The notes beneath the pieces are model-generated. The model was not told where the DNA came from, did no database searches, and saw nothing but the letters and a program-made list of their open reading frames with translations. Both the position numbers and the translations under genes were made by a program. This document shows, piece after piece, positions 9,005-18,465 of a stretch of 36,070 nt of DNA. This DNA comes from Desulfobacter curvatus DSM 3379 (GTDB lineage: Bacteria > Desulfobacterota > Desulfobacteria > Desulfobacterales > Desulfobacteraceae), in assembly GCF_000373985.1 (NCBI RefSeq), contig NZ_KB893087.1:152-36221 (forward strand), in the 5' to 3' direction. Every line of letters begins with the position of its first letter. The first letter of the stretch is position 1.

Positions 9005-9955
9005 TTACAGGCTGGAAAGGTAAGAAGTCAGGTTTATTTTTTTATTGGTAATGCCTAGCTTTTTGCGGATGTGGTTTCTATAGGTCTCCACGCTGCGGTA
9101 GGAGAGGTTGAGCATCTTTCCAATCTCCTTGGAACTTAAACCCGTGCGGATCATATTGCAGATTTCGTTTTCCCTAGGGGTCAGGCGCTGGTGAAGTTGG
9201 GATATTTTTGTGCCGAATGAAGAGGTGAGCTGTGCAATATTTTCTTCCAGCAACAGCAGGTATTCCTTGTCCAGCTCCGATCCCCGATCTTCCATTTTTT
9301 TGACCAAGGGCAGCAGCAGATGCTCCACATTGGCCAGGACCCGTTCTTCCAGTTCAACTTTTTCCTCCCGCAATTGGCTCATCACTTCCCGCAGGGCAAT
9401 ATTTTTCTCCTTGAGCTGCTGGTTTTGCTCCTTGAGCTTGCGCCGGGATTCCCGCAATTCGGCTTCCGCCTGTTTCCGCTTGCTGGTCTGGCCGAGAAGC
9501 TCGGCCACGGCATTGATCAGCGACCGTTCTTCGGCCAGAAAGGGGCCCTCGTCCATGTCGGGCCGCTTTTCAAGGTAGCAAACCGTGAGGATGCCGATGG
9601 GTTCACCATAGGCAACGATTTTTGCCTGCTGTTTCCAGAAGGTGTTTTTGTAATTTTTTGTGCGGAAACTCTGGTCGTTGATAAGGAGTTGGGCGCATGT
9701 AATTTCCGGGTACTGCCATGAGGGGGGAATGAGATTCACCACCTGCTGGAATGTCTCTTCCAGGGAGAGTCCGGCCTGCTCCAAAATTTTGGAGATCCCG
9801 TACAGACAGTTAATTTCCTTCATACGTTCCTGGAGATTGTGGGCCTGCTGCTTGAAGATCAGCTCCATGCGCCGGTGGTCCTGCTCCAGTTGTTCCAGCT
9901 CCCGGTTGCGGCGGACCAGGGCGTCGATGTCCGGCTGCTCCACGATATGATTCAT
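9005..9955 (-). CDS. LuxR-family transcriptional regulator with GAF-like sensor and coiled coil
   Basis: The 316-residue product has an N-terminal coiled coil (DIDALVRRNRELEQLEQDH), a GAF-like sensor segment at about 60-165, a second long coiled coil (KRKQAEAELRESRRKLKEQ onward) and a C-terminal LuxR/FixJ helix-turn-helix (LTPRENEICNMIRTGLSSKE, then a recognition helix with SVETYRNHIRKKLGI). The ATG at 9955 is chosen because GGGAGG immediately precedes it; a GTG at 9991 would add 12 residues but has no ribosome-binding site. There is no membrane helix or receiver domain, so it probably senses a cytoplasmic small molecule. Its place between two glutamate dehydrogenase genes suggests that it controls their expression, possibly in response to nitrogen or energy status. 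Confidence 0.85.
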   Translation of the reverse strand: MNHIVEQPDIDALVRRNRELEQLEQDHRRMELIFKQQAHNLQERMKEINCLYGISKILEQAGLSLEETFQQVVNLIPPSWQYPEITCAQLLINDQSFRTKNYKNTFWKQQAKIVAYGEPIGILTVCYLEKRPDMDEGPFLAEERSLINAVAELLGQTSKRKQAEAELRESRRKLKEQNQQLKEKNIALREVMSQLREEKVELEERVLANVEHLLLPLVKKMEDRGSELDKEYLLLLEENIAQLTSSFGTKISQLHQRLTPRENEICNMIRTGLSSKEIGKMLNLSYRSVETYRNHIRKKLGITNKKINLTSYLSSL

Positions 9956-10037
9956 TTCCCTCCCAACTTTTCCAGCCGCCCGGATACACACAGGCGGCTG
10001 ATTCCGATATGGTCTGGATATACCAGGAATTTAAGGG

Positions 10038-11387
10038 CTATACAAGACCCTGATCCAGCATGGCGTCCACCACCTTGGTAAACCCGGCAATGTTGGCCCC
10101 GGCCACGTAGTTTCCTTTCTCGCCGTATTCGGCACAGGCGTCCACGCAGGCTGTATGGATGGATTTCATAATGCCGTGCAGCCGCCCGTCCACCTTTTCC
10201 CGGGACCAGGCCCGGCGTACGGCGTTCTGGGACATCTCCAGACCGGATACGGCCACCCCGCCGGCATTGGCCGCCTTGCCCGGGGCGTAGAGGATTTTGT
10301 GGTCCACAAAGAGGTCAACGGCTTCCGGGGTGGAAGGCATATTAGCCCCTTCTGATACTAAAAAGACGCCGTTTTCAATGAGGTTAGCCGCATCTTTGCC
10401 GTTGATTTCGTTCTGGGTGGCGGAAGGGAAGGCGCAGTCGGCCTCAATGGTCCACAAGGGATTGTAATCCAGGGTGGCATCTGTTTCGGTGTATACGGCT
10501 TCTGGATATTTTTCAACATATTCCTTGATACGGCCCCGCCTGATCTCTTTCAACTCCATGACCCAGGCCAATTTTTCCCGGTCAATGCCTGTTTCGTCGT
10601 AGATAAACCCGGTGGAGTCCGACAGGGTGACGACCTTGCCCCCCAGATCCAAAATTTTTTCCACGGTATACTGGGCCACGTTGCCTGAACCGGAAACCAG
10701 GCAAATTTTGTCTTCCATGCTGCCATTGCGGGTGGCCAGCATTTCAGCGGCAAAATATACACAACCGTAGCCCGTGGCTTCCGGGCGGATAAGGCTGCCC
10801 CCCCAGTCCAGGCCCTTGCCCGTAAGCACCGGGGCGAATTCATTGGTCAGTCGTTTGTACTGTCCGAAAAGATAACCGATTTCCCTGCCGCCTACGCCGA
10901 TGTCCCCGGCGGGTACGTCGGTGTTGGGGCCGATGTGGCGGTAAAGTTCGGACATGAAAGACTGACAGAAGCGCATGACTTCATTGTCGGATTTTCCTTT
11001 GGGGTCAAAGTCGGACCCGCCCTTGCCGCCGCCCATGGGCAAGGTGGTCAGGGCGTTTTTAAATACCTGCTCAAATGCCAGAAATTTGAGTATGGACAAA
11101 TTCACCGACGGGTGGAAACGCAGCCCGCCTTTATATGGACCAATGGCAGAACTCATTCCGATACGGTACCCCCGGTTAACCTGGACGGTTCCCGTGTCGT
11201 CCATCCAGGGCACCCGGAACATGACGACCCGTTCAGGCTCTGCCAGGCGCTCCAGAATTTTGGCTTTGCGATATTCGAGGTTGCGGTCCAGCACGGGCTG
11301 CACCGTTTCGATCACTTCCCGGACGGCCTGGTGAAATTCTTTCTGATCAGGGTCTTTGGCTATGATTTTATTCAGTTCTTCTGACAT
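10038..11387 (-). CDS. gdhA: NADP-type glutamate dehydrogenase
   Basis: This 449-aa protein is a full-length class I hexameric glutamate dehydrogenase, which aminates 2-oxoglutarate with ammonium. Diagnostic motifs are GPYKGGLRFHPSVN and PMGGGKGGSDFDPKG (substrate and catalytic lysine region), NTDVPAGDIGVGGREIG, and the dinucleotide-binding stretch VSGSGNVAQYTVEKI. The coenzyme choice is inferred from overall similarity to NADP enzymes. The start ATG follows AAAGGTAG. It is the first gene of a leftward cluster with the LuxR-type regulator (83-bp gap) and the long NAD-GDH. The 5' region 11388-11501 is short and shared with the 3' end of the PEP-binding protein gene, which runs the same way. 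Confidence 0.96.
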   Translation of the reverse strand: MSEELNKIIAKDPDQKEFHQAVREVIETVQPVLDRNLEYRKAKILERLAEPERVVMFRVPWMDDTGTVQVNRGYRIGMSSAIGPYKGGLRFHPSVNLSILKFLAFEQVFKNALTTLPMGGGKGGSDFDPKGKSDNEVMRFCQSFMSELYRHIGPNTDVPAGDIGVGGREIGYLFGQYKRLTNEFAPVLTGKGLDWGGSLIRPEATGYGCVYFAAEMLATRNGSMEDKICLVSGSGNVAQYTVEKILDLGGKVVTLSDSTGFIYDETGIDREKLAWVMELKEIRRGRIKEYVEKYPEAVYTETDATLDYNPLWTIEADCAFPSATQNEINGKDAANLIENGVFLVSEGANMPSTPEAVDLFVDHKILYAPGKAANAGGVAVSGLEMSQNAVRRAWSREKVDGRLHGIMKSIHTACVDACAEYGEKGNYVAGANIAGFTKVVDAMLDQGLV

Positions 11388-11501
11388 GATCTACCTTTCT
11401 TTTGGGGTATAAGTATTGTAAATGGGGTTGATGAGATCCAATTATCAGGCAGCACCCATAAAAATATCCGATGCCGGGGAACTCATTCATCCTGTATGTG
11501 A

Positions 11502-14084
11502 TTATCTGGGTTTCGAAGCGTTCATGATGACACTGCGGGAATGCTTTCCATCGACTTTAATAAGTAAAGGGTGTTTCAGGCGCATGTGGCGGATGAAGCC
11601 CTCATCCCGAACCGCATGGCAGCCGGCCAGGTTTTCCAGGTCGATGCGGTCACAAGCCTCAGGATTCACGGTGATATAGGGCACCCCCTGGGCAGTGATG
11701 GTGTTGAAAAAATGGGAACCCCCGGAGGCATCGGCATGAATGGTGCCGTCCCGGATTTCCACGATGGCACCGGCACCGGAAATTTGCTGCCAGTCAACAG
11801 GGATGCCCAGCCAGGGATCCGAAGACCCCCACCGGCCCGGGCCGGCCAACAGAAACCGGCGGTTGGTTTTTGTCAGTTCTGCATTGATGCGGCTAATCTG
11901 CTGCGCCATATCCCTGGTTTTACACCCCTCAAAGGTGTCCGGGTTGACATAGACAATGTCCCGGATGGTATCCAGGGTGCAGTTTCCCAGCGCCGAGGTG
12001 GAGACGCAGACGGCTTCGTCAAGATCTTCTTTGGTGATCAGGCTGCTGTCCCGCGGACTGGACATGGACCGGACCTGGAGCAGAGAAATTTTCCAAGGTT
12101 GACCTGATTTGTCAGGCAAATCGGCAGCAAACTCCAGCTCTATGGGACCACCGGCATCATCTGCCAAAGCCGTCATAAGATCGTTTACCAGGGCGGTGAG
12201 GGGCGGTGCTCCGTATTTTAGAACCTGGGCAAAGGTGATAATTTTTGGGCCTTTGCAGTACCAGGTATCCCGGATCCGGTCTTCGGCGGGCATATAGGTG
12301 GCGGCCAAGGCCTTGACCGGCGGTTCATTTAAGGCCTGGGACAGATCCCGGCGCGCCAGGTTGGAACAAATGCCGAAGCACAGGGAATCCGGGTAGTCTG
12401 CCATTCTCAGGGCATAAAACCGGTTTTGTGTTTTTTCCAAAAAATCCCGGGTGCCGGAGAATTGAGGCGTGGCCTGGGGATGTTTGGGGAAAACTCTGAA
12501 ACTCTGCTCCCCTTGGGCCAGGGTATGACCTAAACCCAGTGCCAGGTTCAAGACCCCCTCATCGGTTTTAGCGTTGGCCCCAGGGTAAAAGTTCAGGGAA
12601 TGCGCCGTGCCCGATATGGCCGGGTAGAAAAAGTCTTTGTGCCGGCTGCCGGCAACTTCCTGGATCATAACGGCCATGCTGTCCTTAAATGGAGGTGCCG
12701 TTGTACTGCGCACAAAGGCCCGGGCCTTTTTATAGTATGCAGAGGCATAGACCAGCTTGACTGCGGTGGCAAGATGGGACAACCGGAGGTCGGGGTCGGC
12801 ATGGTTATTGGGGATCATATAGGTTTTGTACAATCCGGCGCAAGGATGGGCAGCGGCATCTTCCAAAAGACTGGAAGAGCGCACGGCCAAGGGGGCAAAG
12901 GTTGCGGCCAGATAGGTTTTCAAATGCCGAAGGGCCTCCCGGGGCAAAGGGGCGTCGATGAATGCCTGGACCAATTCCGTCAAAGGACGGCCGGTAAGTT
13001 TGTCCAGGTCGTTCTCCCGGACAAAATCGTCAAAGATGTCAGTGCAGAGGACCAGGGTGTCAGGGATACTGACGGCCATTTCCGGATACGCAGTTCCAAG
13101 GTCGGGGCGGCGGTTAAGGGTCTGGGCCAGGAATGCCAGCCCCCTGGCTTTACCACCGATAGATCCGTTACCGATTCTGGTAAACCCGGCAGAGCTTGTT
13201 TGAACAGGATACCGGTCTTTCGGACATGTTTTTCGCCCCCGGGCCGGGCGGTCCGGTGCCAGACTGCGGAAAAATGTATGAAAATCCCGGGCCGGCTGGT
13301 CGGCATTTTTATCCAGAAATGGGGCTGGTATGCCTTGGGCCATTATTTTGTTTGCTTTTTCAGCGCTCATGAGCATGATGGGGAGACCGGGCATTTCCCT
13401 GTGAATGGTTGACAGAATGTCAATGCCGGCCCGAGGGGCCTCTTTTCCCTGCCAGGGAAGCCGGGTATCGGAAAGGACACAGTCAAGGTGTTTACCCAAT
13501 TCACGGAACCGCGCCATGGCTGCTTCATGGGATCCGGCCAGAACAAGCCTGGGCGGCCTGCCACCGGGGAAGGCCGCATCTATTCCTTTGTATATTTCAG
13601 GAAGGAAGAATGACGTGTATTCAAGGCTGTCTTCCACCAGGAGAACTGCACGGCGGGTGGTATCGCTGCAAATTTGGTCCTCAATAAAGCGGACCATGGC
13701 ATGGAAGAGTTCAGGTTTTCCGGACCAGATAAACATGTGATCCGCATTTTGTTCCCAAAGCCGGGTTTTGAAATGGCCCGGCGGCACCAGAAAGATTACC
13801 TGCAGGCCGGGACAAAGGGTCTTAAGATGCTGCACCGTCGTCCCTGTTCCATCATCCAGGGCCCCCATTTCAATAAAAACGAGAGCAAAAGCCGCCTTGC
13901 GAAGCAGGGTGGCAGCCTCTTTCATGGAAACAGCGTAGGTAATCTCCCAGGGGAACGGGTAGATATCCGCTTTAAGTCCCGGCAGATGGTAAGGGTCGCA
14001 AACATAGAGGATATTCCTGATCTGAAAACCGGGGGGCTGTGAATTTTCAAATCCGGTTTTTATTTTTTGGGTATTTTTATCCAT
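11502..14084 (-). CDS. Dual receiver-like and PEP/pyruvate-binding (PPDK N-terminal) domain protein
   Basis: The 860-residue start at 14084 is taken over 14105 because GGAT lies just upstream. Residues of about 22-140 form a degenerate receiver-like domain (ILYVCDPYHLPGL). About 146-275 is a second receiver with the acidic cluster LLVED, the phosphoacceptor region LSDTRLPW and a late Lys in FLDKNAD. From about 300 a PEP/pyruvate-binding ATP-grasp domain begins with GSIGGKARGLAFLA and contains LAVRSSSLLEDAAAHPCAGL, the signature of the pyruvate phosphate dikinase/PEP synthase N-terminal domain. The mobile His domain and the TIM barrel of true PEP synthase are absent; the C-terminal part instead carries the conserved AGPGRWGSSDPWLGIPV. 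It may therefore phosphorylate a partner or act as a nucleotide-responsive signalling protein. Such fusions are known in deltaproteobacteria; the role is unknown. Confidence 0.85.
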   Translation of the reverse strand: MDKNTQKIKTGFENSQPPGFQIRNILYVCDPYHLPGLKADIYPFPWEITYAVSMKEAATLLRKAAFALVFIEMGALDDGTGTTVQHLKTLCPGLQVIFLVPPGHFKTRLWEQNADHMFIWSGKPELFHAMVRFIEDQICSDTTRRAVLLVEDSLEYTSFFLPEIYKGIDAAFPGGRPPRLVLAGSHEAAMARFRELGKHLDCVLSDTRLPWQGKEAPRAGIDILSTIHREMPGLPIMLMSAEKANKIMAQGIPAPFLDKNADQPARDFHTFFRSLAPDRPARGRKTCPKDRYPVQTSSAGFTRIGNGSIGGKARGLAFLAQTLNRRPDLGTAYPEMAVSIPDTLVLCTDIFDDFVRENDLDKLTGRPLTELVQAFIDAPLPREALRHLKTYLAATFAPLAVRSSSLLEDAAAHPCAGLYKTYMIPNNHADPDLRLSHLATAVKLVYASAYYKKARAFVRSTTAPPFKDSMAVMIQEVAGSRHKDFFYPAISGTAHSLNFYPGANAKTDEGVLNLALGLGHTLAQGEQSFRVFPKHPQATPQFSGTRDFLEKTQNRFYALRMADYPDSLCFGICSNLARRDLSQALNEPPVKALAATYMPAEDRIRDTWYCKGPKIITFAQVLKYGAPPLTALVNDLMTALADDAGGPIELEFAADLPDKSGQPWKISLLQVRSMSSPRDSSLITKEDLDEAVCVSTSALGNCTLDTIRDIVYVNPDTFEGCKTRDMAQQISRINAELTKTNRRFLLAGPGRWGSSDPWLGIPVDWQQISGAGAIVEIRDGTIHADASGGSHFFNTITAQGVPYITVNPEACDRIDLENLAGCHAVRDEGFIRHMRLKHPLLIKVDGKHSRSVIMNASKPR

Positions 14085-14346
14085 TTCGTATCCGTTTGGG
14101 CCCATTTAAAAGTGTTAACCACGATAGAAATGCGATGTTTTGCATTTGGTTTATGGTGAACATCTTTATTTGAATATTAAAAAGAAAACAACGCGATAAA
14201 AATAAGGCTAAAATGCGTATAAAATTATAGTTGTTCAAGGATTTTACAGGCAAATAAAATCGGTATAAAAGCTTGCTGAATGGCGATTTGGGTGAATGCA
14301 AGCGACCTTGAGTGACGCCGGTATAAAGCTGATTTTCCCAGGTGCC

Positions 14347-14377
14347 TTGACAAAAATAGTGTACCCTGTCTTAAAAT
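14347..14377 (+). promoter_or_regulatory. Possible sigma-70 promoter for corA
   Basis: TTGACA at 14347-14352 is followed 19 bases later by TAAAAT at 14372-14377. The spacing is longer than the ideal 17, so this is weak. It lies about 70 bases before the corA start in the 363-base divergent gap 14085-14447. Nothing else convincing is seen there apart from AT-rich sequence. Confidence 0.35.
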
Positions 14378-14447
14378 ATTCTAATTAATAGTAATCCAAG
14401 GACCATGATAATAAGGTGGCCTTAAAGAATTGAATGAAAGGTTTGCC

Positions 14448-15512
14448 ATGCCCAGGTTTTTCATAAAATCAGAAAAAAAAGCCGGATCCCCACCTGGCCT
14501 GCAGATTGATGCCCGGGCTCCGTCGGGCACAGCATCAGATATCTGTGTTTTAACCTATTCTAAAGATTGCCTCGAAACATACCACCCTCCGGACATTGAC
14601 GCAGCCCTGCCTTTGATTCAGAAAGAAAAGACCGCATGGATTCAGGTAACCGGCACGAATGATCATTTTGCCTTTTCACGGATGGGTGAGTTATTCAATA
14701 TCCATACCCTGACCCTGGAGGATATGGTTAACCCGGCACACCCCCCCAAATTTGAAGATTTTGACACCTATTATTATGTCACACTCAAACAACTGGCCTT
14801 TGATCCTGAGAACCATGAGATATCAGAGACCCAGGTCAGTATGGCCGTCATGGAGAATCTGGTGATTTTTGTCCAGGACAAACCGTCCCCCTGCCTTAAA
14901 GCCGTAGAGAAAAGACTTCAGGCCGGAAGAGGAAAAATACGCACCGCCGGCCCCGGTTATCTGGCGTATGCCCTGATTGATGCCGTGGTTGATCATTCCC
15001 TTGATGTGATTGGGCAGATTGCCTCAGCTGTGGAATCTGTTGAACGTGACATGCTCGAAGATTTAGAACCCGGCCACCTTGAGCAGATACACCGGCTGAA
15101 ACGTGAGGTCATCTTTTTCAATAAGCAGCTCCGGCCTGTGCGCGGGGCAATTCTTGGTTTGATAAAATCCGAATCCCCGTTTGTTCCGGACGCCGTCATC
15201 CGTTTTTATGCGGATATTCTGGATCATGTCAACCACATTCTGGACTCGGTGACTTCGATTCAAGAACTCTTGTCTAGCATGCTTGATTTTTATATGTCGT
15301 CCCAGGGCAACCGTATGAATGAGGTCATGGCCACCCTGACCATTATCTCTACTATCTTTATCCCCTTAAGTTTTCTTGCCGGAATTTATGGCATGAACTT
15401 TAAATTTATGCCTGAACTTGAGTGGCAGTGGGGATATTTCGTTTTACTGGGGGGCATGGCGGTGATCAGCGGTGCAATGGTTGTATTTTTTAAAAAGAAA
15501 GGGTGGTTTTAA
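14448..15512 (+). CDS. corA: CorA-type magnesium/divalent cation transporter
   Basis: The 354-aa product is a CorA/MIT-family channel that moves Mg2+ or other divalent cations inward. It has the long soluble N-terminal domain and stalk helix, then two C-terminal membrane helices. The first ends in the signature YGMNF and is followed by the acidic loop MPELEW; the second ends in the basic tail FFKKKGWF. The ATG at 14448 has AAAGG 6 bases upstream; a TTG at 14430 would add six residues and is less likely. The MscS-like gene starts 5 bases after its stop, so the two are probably cotranscribed, which links ion uptake with osmotic protection. Confidence 0.93.
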   Translation: MPRFFIKSEKKAGSPPGLQIDARAPSGTASDICVLTYSKDCLETYHPPDIDAALPLIQKEKTAWIQVTGTNDHFAFSRMGELFNIHTLTLEDMVNPAHPPKFEDFDTYYYVTLKQLAFDPENHEISETQVSMAVMENLVIFVQDKPSPCLKAVEKRLQAGRGKIRTAGPGYLAYALIDAVVDHSLDVIGQIASAVESVERDMLEDLEPGHLEQIHRLKREVIFFNKQLRPVRGAILGLIKSESPFVPDAVIRFYADILDHVNHILDSVTSIQELLSSMLDFYMSSQGNRMNEVMATLTIISTIFIPLSFLAGIYGMNFKFMPELEWQWGYFVLLGGMAVISGAMVVFFKKKGWF

Positions 15513-15517
15513 AAACC

Positions 15518-18145
15518 ATGGCAAAAAAAAATCCTGTTCCTATAAAAAAATTACACGTTCAACGTCTTTTTAGATTGTTTGTGATCCTGTTTGCCGGATT
15601 GACTCTTTTCAGTGGATTTCCTTCTGCTCTTGCCGAACCCGAACAGAACTCGACATCCCAGTTGATTGATGAACTGGGCACGATCCTTGAAAAATCGTTG
15701 AATACCGAGCTCAGCGACCTTGAAAAATATAAAACCCGCATGGCAAGCGAAGAGAAGGACCAAATCTACCTGACGGCAGCATATAACGGGTACCGGGTCC
15801 AGTTATCCTCTTTCTGGAATTTGCTGCTGTCCGAGGATGCTGGTATTACCCAGCTCCAGAAAAGCAGGGCTGAACTGAAAACCGTTATGGCTGACGCCCA
15901 GAAGATATTTCAGGGACTGATTCCGGAGGCAGAGGACCTGAAAAAGGAACTCGGCCATCTGGAAAATCAGAAGCTGCTTGTTGACAAACAACTGGCGGAA
16001 CTTTCCGGCGTTAAAGAAAGCTCTCCTGCCGGTGACAAGAACAAAAACCGGGCCATTGAAAAGATGGCAACCCGCCTGGTAAAAGTGCTTAAGGAAAAAG
16101 AGGATCTGGTGTCCCGGCTAGACAAGATATACAAGGACCGTCTGGACAAGCAGGCGGAAATAAAGAAAACCTATACAACTCTGGAGGCACAGTTTGAAAA
16201 AATCATTGAGCAGAAAAATGCAAAAGGGTTGTTTGAGAGAACCAAAAAGGACGCGCGGTTTGGTGCCCTTAATTCCCTTCAGCAGGAACTCAACTCCCTG
16301 ATCGAACTTATCTATATCGTTTCTAATCCCCAGTTCTGGATATCGAACATTGAAAAATTGTGGCAGGATGCACAGCTTTTGGCAGTATCATTTTTCTTTG
16401 TACTGGCTGTTGTGCTTGTCATTTTGAGGCGGCTCAGAAAAGAGGCGTTGGGTTTAAAGACTCTGCCTGTTGTGCAAAAGTTAGGTGCCTGGCATCAGAT
16501 GGCCTCGGATCTGCTGACCATATCCATTATACCGGCTGGGATGGCATTGACAATTTTTCTGTACAGCCGTCTGAACCGAATGTCTTTGGTGTCCAAAATT
16601 TTTTGGGAGGCCGCCTTGGCGATAATGATTCTGCTTGCATGCAGGTGGATTTGCCGGTCTTTGAAAACGGTTTTTGTTGATGCCGTGGGCGGGGAATCCA
16701 ATGCCCGGCATCTGATCCGTTTCACCCGGGCTGTGGCTGTTTTTATTCTCGCCTATGGTGCGTTGCACGACACGTTGGGGCAAAGTTCGGGGCTGCTGAT
16801 CCTGCTGCGCATGACAGGTGCGGTTATCATGGTTATCTGGACCCTGAGAATCTGGCGGGATGTCAATTTTTATATGCTTCAGCCCCCGGGGGAAAACCAT
16901 CAGGATAGAAATCAGCTGATTCGGCTTTTGACTACTAAATATGTGATGCTTCTGATTTCCGGCGTTTCACTCATGCTGGACATGACTGGTTATGAGCTGC
17001 TTGCCTCCCACTGGGTCCTTTCTTGGATTAAAAGTCTTGTGGCTTTTTTTTGGTGGGGAATTTTTTATCATCTGCTCCAGGAATGGGATCTCTATTACAG
17101 GGAGCAAAGCCATACCAGGACCGAAGCGTTTGTTTATGACGATTATCCTGTCCAGTGGCTGATTATCCGGGCCGGACAGTTCTGCTGGATGGTTACCCTT
17201 TCAATTCTTCTGCTGCTGATCTGGGGTGATCCCCAGACCGTGCTGGGGCATCTGTATCAGGTTCTGGCGATCCCTTTGAGCATCGGCAGCATGCAGTTCA
17301 GCTTTTTAGGGGCGATTTTTGCCGGACTTGTACTTATTTTCACCTCTGCTCTGGTACGGATATGGAAATGGCTGTTCCAGAAAAAATTCTTAAGCCGTTC
17401 AGGCATGGCCCAAGGCCTGCAGGAATCGATCACCACCATCTCTGCCTATATCATTTGGGCCATAGGGCTGCTCATCGCCCTGCATGTCTTTGGGCTGAAC
17501 ACGGCCTCCCTGGCCGTTGCTTTTGGCGCCCTGGGCATTGGTATCGGATTTGGCCTTCAAAATATTGTCAATAATTTTATATCCGGCATTATCCTTCTGT
17601 TTGAGCGGCCCATCCAGGTGGGGGATGATGTGGAGGTCAACGGCATCTGGGCCAGGGTAAGAAAAATAAATGTCCGGTCCACAGTGGTGCAGACCTATGA
17701 CAATGCCTCTCTGATTATTCCCAATGCCGATCTTATCAGCAATCAGGTGACCAATTGGAGTTTCAAGGACAAACGAATCCGCCGCAAAATCAGCGTCGGT
17801 GTGGCATATGGATCCGACATAGAACTTGTGAGAACGATTTTACTGCAGATTGCTGCGGACGCGGCCAATGTCCTTCGCTACCCCAGACCGGACGTAATTT
17901 TTACGGATTTTGGCGACAGCGCACTGGTTTTTGTGCTGCGGCTTTGGACAGATATAGATCATATGCTGGAGGTGGATACGGATGTCAGATTCAGGATCGA
18001 TAAAAATTTCCGGGAAAACAACATAGAGATCAGCTTTCCCCAGCGGGATATTCATATTCGGTCCATTGAAGGGGCTGAGCGGTTTTTTCCTGCCAAAGAC
18101 CCGGAACCACAAAGCCCGGAACAAGAGAACGCGTCTGATGATTGA
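15518..18145 (+). CDS. MscS/MscK-like mechanosensitive channel with large periplasmic domain
   Basis: The 875-aa protein has a signal peptide (residues of about 18-37, ending SALA). A coiled-coil periplasmic domain of about 230 residues follows (AELKTVMADAQKIFQ, KVLKEKEDLVSRLDKIYKD), then roughly ten membrane helices. The C-terminal MscS core has a Gly/Ala-rich pore helix (VAFGALGIGIGFGLQNIVNN), the beta domain (ERPIQVGDDVEV) and the cytoplasmic alpha-beta domain ending near ISFPQRDIHIRS. The architecture matches the MscK/KefA group rather than the 286-aa MscS. It would gate ion release under hypo-osmotic stress. The ATG at 15518 precedes the signal peptide directly, and the next gene overlaps its 3' end by 8 bases. 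Confidence 0.92.
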   Translation: MAKKNPVPIKKLHVQRLFRLFVILFAGLTLFSGFPSALAEPEQNSTSQLIDELGTILEKSLNTELSDLEKYKTRMASEEKDQIYLTAAYNGYRVQLSSFWNLLLSEDAGITQLQKSRAELKTVMADAQKIFQGLIPEAEDLKKELGHLENQKLLVDKQLAELSGVKESSPAGDKNKNRAIEKMATRLVKVLKEKEDLVSRLDKIYKDRLDKQAEIKKTYTTLEAQFEKIIEQKNAKGLFERTKKDARFGALNSLQQELNSLIELIYIVSNPQFWISNIEKLWQDAQLLAVSFFFVLAVVLVILRRLRKEALGLKTLPVVQKLGAWHQMASDLLTISIIPAGMALTIFLYSRLNRMSLVSKIFWEAALAIMILLACRWICRSLKTVFVDAVGGESNARHLIRFTRAVAVFILAYGALHDTLGQSSGLLILLRMTGAVIMVIWTLRIWRDVNFYMLQPPGENHQDRNQLIRLLTTKYVMLLISGVSLMLDMTGYELLASHWVLSWIKSLVAFFWWGIFYHLLQEWDLYYREQSHTRTEAFVYDDYPVQWLIIRAGQFCWMVTLSILLLLIWGDPQTVLGHLYQVLAIPLSIGSMQFSFLGAIFAGLVLIFTSALVRIWKWLFQKKFLSRSGMAQGLQESITTISAYIIWAIGLLIALHVFGLNTASLAVAFGALGIGIGFGLQNIVNNFISGIILLFERPIQVGDDVEVNGIWARVRKINVRSTVVQTYDNASLIIPNADLISNQVTNWSFKDKRIRRKISVGVAYGSDIELVRTILLQIAADAANVLRYPRPDVIFTDFGDSALVFVLRLWTDIDHMLEVDTDVRFRIDKNFRENNIEISFPQRDIHIRSIEGAERFFPAKDPEPQSPEQENASDD

Positions 18146-18368
18146 AATTAATGTAGACCTGTTCACCACCCTTTTCAGATACTATCCAAAGGGCTCGGGT
18201 TCCCTTAAGGTGGAAAAGGGCACAACGGCGGGTGGTCTGATCCGTAAGCTGGGGATTCCTGATGGGGCTGTCAGTCTGATCTTCATCAACGGCAAAAGAG
18301 CAATGCCTGACCAGGAACTTGCGGAAAATGATAAGGTCGGGCTATTTCCGCTGGTTGCCGGGGGATGA
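18138..18368 (+). CDS. ThiS/MoaD-family ubiquitin-like sulfur carrier protein
   Basis: This 76-aa protein has the beta-grasp pattern of MoaD/ThiS (FTTLFRYYP, LIFINGKRA, DKVGLFPLVAGG) and ends in the invariant Gly-Gly that is adenylated and thiocarboxylated. It would carry sulfur to molybdopterin, tungstopterin, thiazole or another acceptor; the sequence does not say which. The ATG at 18138 overlaps the end of the mscS-like gene by 8 bases, so it is translated from the same message. No E1-like activating enzyme or partner synthase is adjacent, so the pathway partner must be encoded elsewhere. The family call is firm and the pathway is open. Confidence 0.85.
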   Translation: MIEINVDLFTTLFRYYPKGSGSLKVEKGTTAGGLIRKLGIPDGAVSLIFINGKRAMPDQELAENDKVGLFPLVAGG

Positions 18369-18465
18369 TTTTACAGGAAACTATAGACAAGATACAAGTG
18401 GACGAAGCGCCTGCGGCGCCCATTTTAGCCCGAGCTCCAGGTTAAGTTGCTTCGGACTCATTCCT

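Noticed and set aside
6326..9058. Several plus-strand frames opposite the NAD-GDH gene
   Set aside because: They are antisense to a long protein with clear GDH motifs and show no homology-like features of their own.
11415..11441. TTGGAT/TACAAT promoter for gdhA on the minus strand
   Set aside because: The spacer is only 15 bases and the -35 box is weak, so I did not list it.
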